DNA of 5,224 nt from CAXBPY01 sp003455275 (GTDB lineage: Bacteria; Bacteroidota; Bacteroidia; Chitinophagales; UBA10324), in the NCBI GenBank assembly GCA_963977675.1, contig CAXBPY010000096.1, positions 1 through 5,224 of the forward strand, read 5' to 3'. The notes under the pieces were generated by a model. It did not search any database. It was not told the DNA's origin and worked only from the letters and a program-made list of their open reading frames with translations. Below, in pieces: positions 1 to 5,224 of the stretch; position 1 is the first letter of the stretch; each line of letters opens with the position of its first letter. A program made the position numbers and the translations under genes.

Positions 1-197
1 GTTACAGTAATGGTGGCAGATGATTCCGCTTTCATATAATTCTCGGCTTCTTTCTGAACAAGCGGAAGGCAGGTATCGCTTCCCTTGAGTGTTATGGTTT
101 TCTTTTCTGTTTTTTGGTCAATAGAATTATTCGTGTTGCTATTTCCGCAAGAACCAAAAAATGAAAGAAGAGTAAGGGAGAGAATTATTTTTTTCAT
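1..197 (-). CDS. pstS: PstS-like phosphate ABC transporter substrate-binding lipoprotein (N-terminal part only)
   Basis: The reverse strand reads 65 complete codons from an ATG at 197-195 and then leaves the window, so the C-terminal part is missing. Residues 1-17 form a lipoprotein signal: K2-K3, a hydrophobic stretch IILSLTLLSFF, then G-S-C with Cys17 as the lipidation site, followed by an Asn/Ser/Thr-rich linker. The mature domain opens with ITLKGSDT (residues 35-42) and LPLVQKEAENYMK, the phosphate-binding loop and first helix typical of PstS-family periplasmic binding proteins. The family captures inorganic phosphate and hands it to the PstCAB importer; a Bacteroidota member would be anchored facing the periplasm. 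Downstream genes (pstC, pstA, pstB, phoU) would lie outside the window. Start choice: the signal peptide begins exactly here, about 25 nt downstream of a good -7 element. No Shine-Dalgarno sequence is seen. Another member of the phosphate-type binding-protein superfamily is possible, because only the N-terminus is visible. Confidence 0.78.
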   Translation of the reverse strand, partial: MKKIILSLTLLSFFGSCGNSNTNNSIDQKTEKKTITLKGSDTCLPLVQKEAENYMKAESSATITV

Positions 198-222
198 AAT
201 GAGAAGTTCGATTTTTATGTGG

Positions 223-230
223 CAAAAATA
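223..230 (-). promoter_or_regulatory. Bacteroidota-type -7 promoter element for the PstS-like gene
   Basis: On the minus strand these bases read TATTTTTG, an exact match to the Bacteroidota sigma-factor -7 consensus TAnnTTTG. The distance to the ATG at 197 predicts a 5' leader of roughly 20 nt, normal for the phylum. No -33 TTTG/TTG lies at the usual 17-23 nt upstream; a TTTG at 241-244 is too close (10 nt). A promoter lacking a -33 box often depends on an activator, which fits the direct repeats found just upstream. The match is seen in the sequence; promoter function is inferred. Confidence 0.45.
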
Positions 231-244
231 TTTTTTGAATCAAA

Positions 245-260
245 CTGCTATTGTTAGCAG
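245..260. repeat. 6-bp perfect inverted repeat (CTGCTA-TTGT-TAGCAG)
   Basis: CTGCTA (245-250) and TAGCAG (255-260) are perfect reverse complements around a 4-base loop TTGT. The element lies between the divergent PstS-like and metallophosphoesterase genes and overlaps one of the two TAACAAT direct repeats. It could be a protein-binding palindrome. It is too short and lacks a T-tract immediately after it, so it is not a convincing terminator. Confidence 0.4.
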
Positions 261-268
261 ATTGTTAA
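250..268 (-). promoter_or_regulatory. Pho-box-like direct repeat (7-4-7) upstream of the PstS-like gene
   Basis: Read on the minus strand there are two identical 7-mers TAACAAT (267-261 and 256-250) separated by the 4 bases CTGC, giving an 11-bp period. This is the architecture of PhoB boxes (7-bp direct repeats, 4-bp spacer), and the hexamers TTAACA/CTAACA resemble the TT(A/T)ACA half-sites known for Bacillus PhoP. The pair ends 19 bp before the -7 element, roughly -33 to -50 from the expected transcript start, which suits an activator replacing a -33 box. The repeat is certain; the identity of the regulator is inferred from geometry and from the downstream gene. The site is shared with the divergent plus-strand operon. 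Confidence 0.45.
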
Positions 269-340
269 ATCACACTTTCGTAACAAGGAGGAAACTTTTC
301 CGCAACATTCACTTTCAACTTTTGCAAAACCTCTTTTTAA

Positions 341-1189
341 ATGCAAGTAAAGAGAACTGCAGAAGCAGTTGTAATTTCTGATGTGCATCTCGGCACTTTT
401 GGTTGTCACGCCAAGGAACTCTACCGCTACCTTTCTTCACTCGAAACTCCTACACTTATTCTCAATGGTGACATTATTGACGGCTGGGCTTTCCGCAAAA
501 AATATTTCCCTCCGGAACATATTCTCGTCATTCAGCGCATTTTGAAAATGATGGCACAGGGAACGAAGGTCTATTATCTCACCGGCAATCATGATGAAAT
601 GATGCGACGCTTCAGTGGTTTCAAATCCGGCAACTTAATTATTGATGATAAGTTGCTATTGATTCTCGATGAAAAAGTGCATTGGATTTTTCACGGTGAT
701 GTTTTCGACATTACCATGAAGCACTCGAAGTGGCTCGCGAAACTCGGTGGTCATGGTTACGATTTGCTGATTAAGTTGAATCGCTTTGTGAATCTCATTC
801 TTGAAAAAACAGGAAGAGAAAAAATTTCGCTCTCAAAAAAAATTAAGAACAGTGTGAAGCAGGCGGTAAGCTTCATCAGCGACTTTGAACAAACTGCCAT
901 TGAGATTGCTGCGCAAAATGATTTTGATTTTGTGTTGTGCGGTCACATTCATCAGCCAACAATTCGTGAAGAAGAAGTGAAAGGAAAAAAAATTCATTAT
1001 CTCAATTCAGGTGACTGGATTGAAAATCTTACTGCACTTGAGTTCTGCGAAGGCAAGTGGAATCTTGTTCCCTATCACGAATTAATCTTCGAAGAGCAGG
1101 AACCAGAAACAACAGAAATACTCAGTCATCACATTCCACACATCAATCAACTCTATGAAAATATTGTATTCAGTGCAGGGAACCGGTAA
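341..1189 (+). CDS. Calcineurin-like metallophosphoesterase of the LpxH2/PlcP type (COG2908-like)
   Basis: 282 residues, cytoplasmic, with no signal peptide or membrane segment. The complete two-metal site is visible in order: D14 and H16 (SDVHLG), D44 (NGDIID), N83 with H84 and D85 (TGNHDE), H118 (HGD), and H202 and H204 (GHIHQP). The spacing parallels E. coli LpxH (D8, H10, D41, N79, H114, H195, H197). Such proteins are usually annotated as UDP-2,3-diacylglucosamine diphosphatase (lipid A pathway). However, true LpxH has GNRDF and GHTHRP, while this one has GNHDE and GHIHQP. The segments SDVHLGTFGCHAKEL, IIDGW and SGDWIE fit the LpxH2/PlcP branch better; PlcP removes head groups from phospholipids during phosphate starvation. 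The insert at about 122-175 (KHSKWLAKLGGHGYDLL and a basic KKIKN stretch) sits where LpxH has its substrate lid. Start choice: an in-frame TAA directly precedes the ATG at 341, and no Shine-Dalgarno sequence is present. It is first in a three-gene unit and overlaps the next gene by 35 bp. The superfamily is certain; the substrate is open. Confidence 0.9.
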   Translation: MQVKRTAEAVVISDVHLGTFGCHAKELYRYLSSLETPTLILNGDIIDGWAFRKKYFPPEHILVIQRILKMMAQGTKVYYLTGNHDEMMRRFSGFKSGNLIIDDKLLLILDEKVHWIFHGDVFDITMKHSKWLAKLGGHGYDLLIKLNRFVNLILEKTGREKISLSKKIKNSVKQAVSFISDFEQTAIEIAAQNDFDFVLCGHIHQPTIREEEVKGKKIHYLNSGDWIENLTALEFCEGKWNLVPYHELIFEEQEPETTEILSHHIPHINQLYENIVFSAGNR

Positions 1190-2195
1190 CGGTCACATCA
1201 CGCGCGCAATGGAAATAATTCCGTTGCTTCAGAAGCGCGGAGAAGTTGATGTGCTTGTGAGCGGAACTTCATCGGAGCTGCAACTGCCATTTGAAGTGAA
1301 ATACAAATTCGGCGGACTGAGTTTTGTGTTTGGAAAAGGCGGCGGTGTGGATGTGTGGAACACTTACCTTCAAATGAATTCGCTTCGCTTGCTTCGTGAA
1401 ATCAGAAGTGTGCCGGTTGACAAATACGATTTAATCATCAGTGACTTTGAGCCGGTGAGTGCATGGGCAGCGCGTTTGGCAAAGAGACCTTCAATTGGGT
1501 TGAGCAATCAGGTTGCAACACTTCATCCGCTTGCACCGAAACCGAAGCATACTGATTTCTTCGGCAAAATGATTCTCGAGCATTATGCGCCCACCACTTT
1601 CAACTATGGATTTCATTTTCGCGCGCTCGACCAAAATGTTTTCACTCCGGTAATCAGAAAAAAAATTCGTGATTTGAGCGTGAAGGACAAAGGGCACTAC
1701 ACGGTTTATCTTCCTTCTTACAGTGATGAACGCATCCTGAAATTTCTGAAACGATTTAAAGATGTGGAGTGGAAAGTGTTTTCAAAAACAAGCAAGAAAA
1801 AATACAGGGAGAAAGATATCAGCATTCAGCCGCTTGATGCAGAAGAATTCTTGAAGAGCATTGCTTCGTGCAGCGGTGTGCTATGCAATGCGGGCTTTGG
1901 TGTAACGAGTGAAGCACTTTTCCTCAATAAAAAATTATTGGTGATTCCAATGAAGACACAATATGAGCAACATTGCAACGCAGCGATGCTGAAGAGCATG
2001 GATGTAACAGTCGTGAAAAAACTGAAAGGGAAACACGCTGATAAAGTGAAGGAGTGGATTGAAAAGGGAAAAGCAATTCCGGTTTACTATCCTGACATCA
2101 CTGAAGAAATTCTCGACACCATCATTGCTAATCATGCAGGGAAAACTGCTGATGAATTGGTGGAGCAGGCGCATCATTATTCTTTGTTTCAATAA
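1155..2195 (+). CDS. MurG-like (GT-B fold) glycosyltransferase, Glyco_trans_1_3 type
   Basis: 346 residues with two Rossmann-like halves. The N-terminal half begins KILYSVQ-GTGNGHITRAMEI (residues 2-21), a Gly-rich loop like that in MurG and diacylglycerol glycosyltransferases, and continues to SDFEP (96-100). The C-terminal half has YTVYLPSYS (182-190), then CNAGFGVTSEALFLNKKLLVIP (244-265) and YEQHCNA (270-276), the nucleotide-sugar donor site of this superfamily. There is no signal peptide or clear transmembrane helix, so it probably acts at the cytoplasmic face of the inner membrane. The family transfers a sugar from a UDP-sugar; the acceptor cannot be read here. The start at 1155 is needed because the first beta strand begins at residue 2, which makes the 35-bp overlap with the upstream phosphoesterase real and implies translational coupling. 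A lipid acceptor such as diacylglycerol is an inference from the neighbour. MurG itself is unlikely because there are no division or cell-wall genes nearby. Confidence 0.88.
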   Translation: MKILYSVQGTGNGHITRAMEIIPLLQKRGEVDVLVSGTSSELQLPFEVKYKFGGLSFVFGKGGGVDVWNTYLQMNSLRLLREIRSVPVDKYDLIISDFEPVSAWAARLAKRPSIGLSNQVATLHPLAPKPKHTDFFGKMILEHYAPTTFNYGFHFRALDQNVFTPVIRKKIRDLSVKDKGHYTVYLPSYSDERILKFLKRFKDVEWKVFSKTSKKKYREKDISIQPLDAEEFLKSIASCSGVLCNAGFGVTSEALFLNKKLLVIPMKTQYEQHCNAAMLKSMDVTVVKKLKGKHADKVKEWIEKGKAIPVYYPDITEEILDTIIANHAGKTADELVEQAHHYSLFQ

Positions 2196-2209
2196 ATGGA
2201 AATCATTTC

Positions 2210-3610
2210 ATGCTGAACGGGCATCCTGATGAGGATTTAAACAATAATATTTTCGGAGAAGAATTTAAGTGGGGGGTTTCTTCTTCTGCCACGCAGTGCG
2301 AAGGCGCTTGGAATGAAGACGGGAAAGGAAAAAATATTTGGGATGAATTCTCTAAGCGAAGAAAAAAAATTGAGAACGGCGACACACCAAAACACGCAGC
2401 AGATTTTTATCACTACTACAAAGAGGACATTGAAATTCTCCGCTTCCTTCAGATTCCCAACTTTCGATTTTCTATTTCTTGGTCACGCATTTTTCCAGAA
2501 GGAATTGGAAGAGTAAATCAAAAAGGAATTGATTTCTACAATCGTTTGATTGATGAATGTCATGCTAAACAAATTACTCCGTGGGTTACACTTTATCACT
2601 GGGATTTACCGTTGGCGCTTTCGCAGCCTGGCGGCTGGACCAACCGCGATGTGATTCATTGGTTTGAAGAATATGCTGCGCGCTGCGCGCGTGAGTTTGG
2701 CGACCGGGTGAAATACTGGATAGTGTTGAATGAGCCTATGGTATTTACAGGCGCAGGATATTTTCTCGGAGTTCATGCACCTGGAAAAAGAGGGTTGAAA
2801 AATTTTCTTCCGGCTGTTCATCACGCGGTGTTGTGTCAGGCAATTGGCGTACGAACAATTAAAAGCGAAACACCAAGACCGAAGTACACCGAAGTTGGAA
2901 CATCATTCTCATGTTCATTGGTAACTCCGTATTCGCTATCGAAGAAGGATGAAAGTGCTGCCACGCGAATTGATGCGTTACTTAATCGCCTCTTCATAGA
3001 ACCATCGCTCGGTTTGGGTTATCCATACGCTGAACTTCCACTGCTGAAAAAAATTGAGCGCTACATGCACGCAGGCGATGATGAATTAATGAAAGCAGAT
3101 TTTGATTTCATCGGGTTGCAGAACTACACGCGCGAAGTGGTCGCGCACTCTTACTTCGTTCCTTACATACAGGCGAAAGTTATTCCGGCGAACAAGCGCA
3201 AAGTGTATCACACCATTATGGATTGGGAAATTTACCCCGAAGCGATGTATGAGACACTAAAAAAATTCAGTGATTATCATGGCGTGAAAAAAATAATCGT
3301 CACTGAAAACGGCGCTGCGTTTCATGATGAAATAAAAAATGGAAGAGTGAATGATGCAGAGCGGTTGCGCTTCTTAAAAAATTATATCGCACAAGTGGCG
3401 CGTGCGAAATCAGAAGGCGCAAAAGTGAACGGATACTTTGTTTGGGCGCTCACTGACAACTTCGAATGGACAGAAGGGTATCATCCGCGCTTCGGAATTG
3501 TTCATGTGAATTTTGAAACACAACACCGCATCATCAAGGAATCAGGTCACTGGTATGGAAAGATGGTGCAGCGAATGATGCTGAAAAAAAATGTGCTGAG
3601 TGGCGTATGA
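2210..3610 (+). CDS. Glycoside hydrolase family 1 enzyme (beta-glucosidase-like), cytoplasmic
   Basis: 466 residues, full length for GH1 (usually about 440-480), a single TIM barrel. Catalytic residues are present: acid/base E175 in VLNEPMVF and nucleophile E366 in IIVTENGAAF. Sugar-binding residues are also intact: Q29 (SSATQCEGAW), H130-W131 (YHWDLP), N174, Y306 (LQNYT), W412 (VWALTDNFEW), and E419-W420. The E-W pair argues against a 6-phospho-glycosidase, which has different residues at this place. There is no signal peptide, so the substrate must be cytoplasmic or on the inner membrane face; an imported disaccharide or a glycolipid are both possible. The family cleaves, or sometimes transfers, beta-glucosyl or beta-galactosyl groups. 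The ATG lies 14 bp after the glycosyltransferase stop, so it is probably cotranscribed. No Shine-Dalgarno sequence is seen. An ATG at 2196 is out of frame and opens only a 6-codon peptide. Family assignment is certain; the substrate is unknown. Confidence 0.95.
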   Translation: MLNGHPDEDLNNNIFGEEFKWGVSSSATQCEGAWNEDGKGKNIWDEFSKRRKKIENGDTPKHAADFYHYYKEDIEILRFLQIPNFRFSISWSRIFPEGIGRVNQKGIDFYNRLIDECHAKQITPWVTLYHWDLPLALSQPGGWTNRDVIHWFEEYAARCAREFGDRVKYWIVLNEPMVFTGAGYFLGVHAPGKRGLKNFLPAVHHAVLCQAIGVRTIKSETPRPKYTEVGTSFSCSLVTPYSLSKKDESAATRIDALLNRLFIEPSLGLGYPYAELPLLKKIERYMHAGDDELMKADFDFIGLQNYTREVVAHSYFVPYIQAKVIPANKRKVYHTIMDWEIYPEAMYETLKKFSDYHGVKKIIVTENGAAFHDEIKNGRVNDAERLRFLKNYIAQVARAKSEGAKVNGYFVWALTDNFEWTEGYHPRFGIVHVNFETQHRIIKESGHWYGKMVQRMMLKKNVLSGV

Positions 3611-3639
3611 TTTTTTCTTATTTTAAAATTTTATTCATC

Positions 3640-5224
3640 TCACTCATCATCTGATTTTATGAAAAGCAGAAACGCTGAATGTTTCGGAGAAGGGTAAGGA
3701 GTTTCTTCTCCTTTAATAACTGCCCAAAGCAATTCACTGAATTCATTATCGGGCACGCGGTCTTCAGCACCGAAATCAAATCCTTCACTTTGCTTACTCC
3801 ATTTGTTTACTACAACATTTACTTCCTTAAGATTTATTGTTTCAGGTTTTACTGAGTATGAAGTTGGATTCGCAGTATCAGCAAAGCATCGCCACATCGG
3901 TGTTGCAGCCGCATCATACTGACTCATAGGAGGCAAACCAAGAATCAATTCCATGGTGCGAAGCATTGAAGAAGTGGAGTAGGCGGTGTGGTCAACATAA
4001 TTCCTTTTCACAAAACCTCCGGCAACAAACGCAATACTGCGATGTGCGTCAACATGGTCGGGACCATTTTGCGCATCGTCTTCCAAAATGAAAACCACGC
4101 TCTCGTTCCAGATGGAAGTGTGACTGAGATAATCAACAAACAACCCGACTGCCAAATCATTATCAGCAACTGCTGCGAATGGAGTGTGTTTGCCCGTTGC
4201 AGTTCCTTCAGTATGGTCGTTGATGAAGCGGAGTGTATTGAGTTGCGGCACCGCATGAATGACAAGCAATGAATCAAAATCTTTTCTCCATTGTGAAAAT
4301 CTTGTAGTGTCAAAAACCGATTGATCCCAGCTTGTGTAGTAAGGACACAAATGATTTGCGAGAGCAGGAATGTTTGGTTTGTAATCATCCGCAAACTCGC
4401 CGTAGGTGCGGTAAGTGACTCCGTACTTGCGGCACATATCCCAGATGAAACCGTTCTTGTTGTTGGCAATGGAGCGATTGCCTTCTGCATCATAATCTCC
4501 GCCGCGACCACCGTAGCTTGTAGGCCAGGTTTTCTCCAAGTAATCAGTTGCGTAAGCGGCGGTGCTCCAATTGTGTCCATCAGCACTCACTTCAGCATCC
4601 ACATAAAAATTATCGAGCAGCACAAACTCGTTGGCGAGAGCGTGTTCGTTCGGCGTAATTTTTTTTCCGAACAAAACCAAACTCGTGTCACCATTTCCAT
4701 TTGCATCATCACCGAGCACCTGGTCGTAAGTCCTGTTTTCCTTAATGATGTAGAACACATATTTTATTGGAGACGCATTGCCAACAATTTGTGGAATAGG
4801 ATTTCCGGAAGGAATATTTTTCGGCTGAGTTTCATCTTCCTTGTGGTAAGGAGTGTTTGAATAAACTGCTTGCGTGAAAATAGCCAGTTGATCTTCGTCG
4901 GGGGCAGGAATGATGCTGAGAGTTCCGCGAAACAAACAACCGATGTATTGAACTTTCACTGTTGGTTTTATTTCTCCATGCTGATAAGTTGCCTTTCGCT
5001 TCGAAGGGTTTGGTCCGTTAGGATTCGGTAGCGACGAAAAACCTTTTCCGTTAGCCACGAAAATATTTTTTCCGCTCACGCGCACACACGAAGGATACCA
5101 ACCAACCGGAATGAAACCCATGCTGCGACTATTTCCCGGAGCGCTCACATCAAATACTGCGAGACAATTGTTGTCGGCATTTGCTATGTAAAGTGTTTTT
5201 CCATCAGCACTGAGTGCAACAGAA
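3640..5224 (-). CDS. YncE-like beta-propeller / alkaline-phosphatase-like phosphoesterase fusion (C-terminal 527 residues)
   Basis: The reverse-strand reading frame enters from the right edge and stops with TGA at 3642-3640. The GTG at 5148 is not the start: the frame stays open to 5224, and the residues before it (SADGKTLYIANADNN, then AVFDVSAPG) are a beta-propeller blade. The N-terminus, probably several hundred residues with a signal peptide, is therefore missing. Numbering from the first full codon in the window, the propeller ends near residue 125 and the phosphoesterase domain begins at IKYVFYIIKENRTYDQVLGD (about 153-172). It shows the metal-site motif ENRTYD (162-167), DGHNW (215-219), NDHTEG (335-340) and EDDAQNGPDHVDAHRS (381-396), then SSMLRTMELILGLPPMSQYD. 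These are hallmarks of bifunctional YncE/alkaline phosphatase family proteins. The likely role is hydrolysis of phosphate esters outside the cytoplasm, giving Pi for uptake. No T9SS C-terminal domain is visible. It is convergent with the GH1 gene, 29 bp between stops. Confidence 0.88.
   Translation of the reverse strand, partial: SVALSADGKTLYIANADNNCLAVFDVSAPGNSRSMGFIPVGWYPSCVRVSGKNIFVANGKGFSSLPNPNGPNPSKRKATYQHGEIKPTVKVQYIGCLFRGTLSIIPAPDEDQLAIFTQAVYSNTPYHKEDETQPKNIPSGNPIPQIVGNASPIKYVFYIIKENRTYDQVLGDDANGNGDTSLVLFGKKITPNEHALANEFVLLDNFYVDAEVSADGHNWSTAAYATDYLEKTWPTSYGGRGGDYDAEGNRSIANNKNGFIWDMCRKYGVTYRTYGEFADDYKPNIPALANHLCPYYTSWDQSVFDTTRFSQWRKDFDSLLVIHAVPQLNTLRFINDHTEGTATGKHTPFAAVADNDLAVGLFVDYLSHTSIWNESVVFILEDDAQNGPDHVDAHRSIAFVAGGFVKRNYVDHTAYSTSSMLRTMELILGLPPMSQYDAAATPMWRCFADTANPTSYSVKPETINLKEVNVVVNKWSKQSEGFDFGAEDRVPDNEFSELLWAVIKGEETPYPSPKHSAFLLFIKSDDE

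Noticed and set aside
285..291. AAGGAGG, a perfect Shine-Dalgarno-like sequence on the plus strand
   Set aside because: No ATG, GTG or TTG lies 5-12 nt downstream, the next gene starts 50 nt away, and the other genes here do not use Shine-Dalgarno sites.
317..324. AACTTTTG as a possible plus-strand -7 element for the phosphoesterase operon
   Set aside because: One mismatch to TAnnTTTG, no proper -33 box, and it would leave a leader of only about 10 nt; too weak to list as a promoter.
85..381. 98-codon plus-strand open frame
   Set aside because: It runs antisense over the PstS-like signal peptide, through the promoter region and into the phosphoesterase start; the protein has no recognisable features.
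1491..2192. Minus-strand open frames within the glycosyltransferase
   Set aside because: Antisense shadows with low-complexity, Cys/His/Phe-rich translations and no start context.
2196..2216. ATG immediately after the glycosyltransferase stop, encoding a six-residue peptide that overlaps the GH1 start
   Set aside because: Too short to support as a gene; it could at most influence reinitiation at the GH1 ATG.
3611..3639. A/T-rich palindrome ATTTTAAAAT between convergent stops as a shared terminator
   Set aside because: The stem is only A-T pairs and 5 bp per arm with no loop; it is likely base composition rather than an intrinsic terminator.
4008..4586. 192-codon minus-strand frame and the 179-codon plus-strand frame at 4321-4860
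   Set aside because: Both are shadows of the phosphoesterase coding frame, which has clear family motifs throughout; neither shadow shows a domain.

Overview
The window looks like a chromosomal piece of a Bacteroidota bacterium. The signs are moderate-to-low GC by eye, A/T-rich spacers, starts without Shine-Dalgarno sequences, one exact Bacteroidota-type -7 element (TAnnTTTG), a short lipoprotein signal ending in S-C-G-N, and proteins of typical Bacteroidota flavour. I cannot place it to genus. There are no RNA genes, insertion sequences or CRISPR arrays, and no gene-free stretch longer than 143 bases.

Layout. (1) Positions 1-197, minus strand: the first 65 codons of a PstS-like phosphate-binding lipoprotein that runs off the left edge. 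(2) Positions 198-340: a divergent intergenic region. On the minus strand it carries a -7 element and, upstream of it, two 7-bp direct repeats with a 4-bp spacer, the geometry of a Pho box. (3) Positions 341-3610, plus strand: a tight three-gene unit. It holds a calcineurin-fold metallophosphoesterase of the LpxH2/PlcP type, a MurG-like glycosyltransferase whose start overlaps it by 35 bp, and a cytoplasmic family 1 glycoside hydrolase 14 bp further on. (4) Positions 3640-5224, minus strand, convergent: the C-terminal 527 residues of a protein combining a YncE-like beta-propeller with an alkaline-phosphatase-like phosphoesterase. It runs off the right edge.

How the parts may fit together (inference). 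The outer genes concern phosphate capture: Pi binding on the left, phosphate-ester cleavage on the right. The first plus-strand gene is usually annotated as LpxH, but it has GNHD where true LpxH has GNRD, and it reads more like PlcP, the phospholipase C that strips phospholipid head groups in phosphate-starved rhizobia and marine bacteria. PlcP works with a glycosyltransferase that glycosylates the released diacylglycerol, and a glycosyltransferase overlaps the gene here. With a Pho-box-like repeat in the shared upstream region, the window may hold a phosphate-starvation membrane-remodelling locus in which a GH1 enzyme is an unusual third partner. This is a testable hypothesis, not a demonstrated function. 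The pair could equally belong to envelope glycan synthesis.
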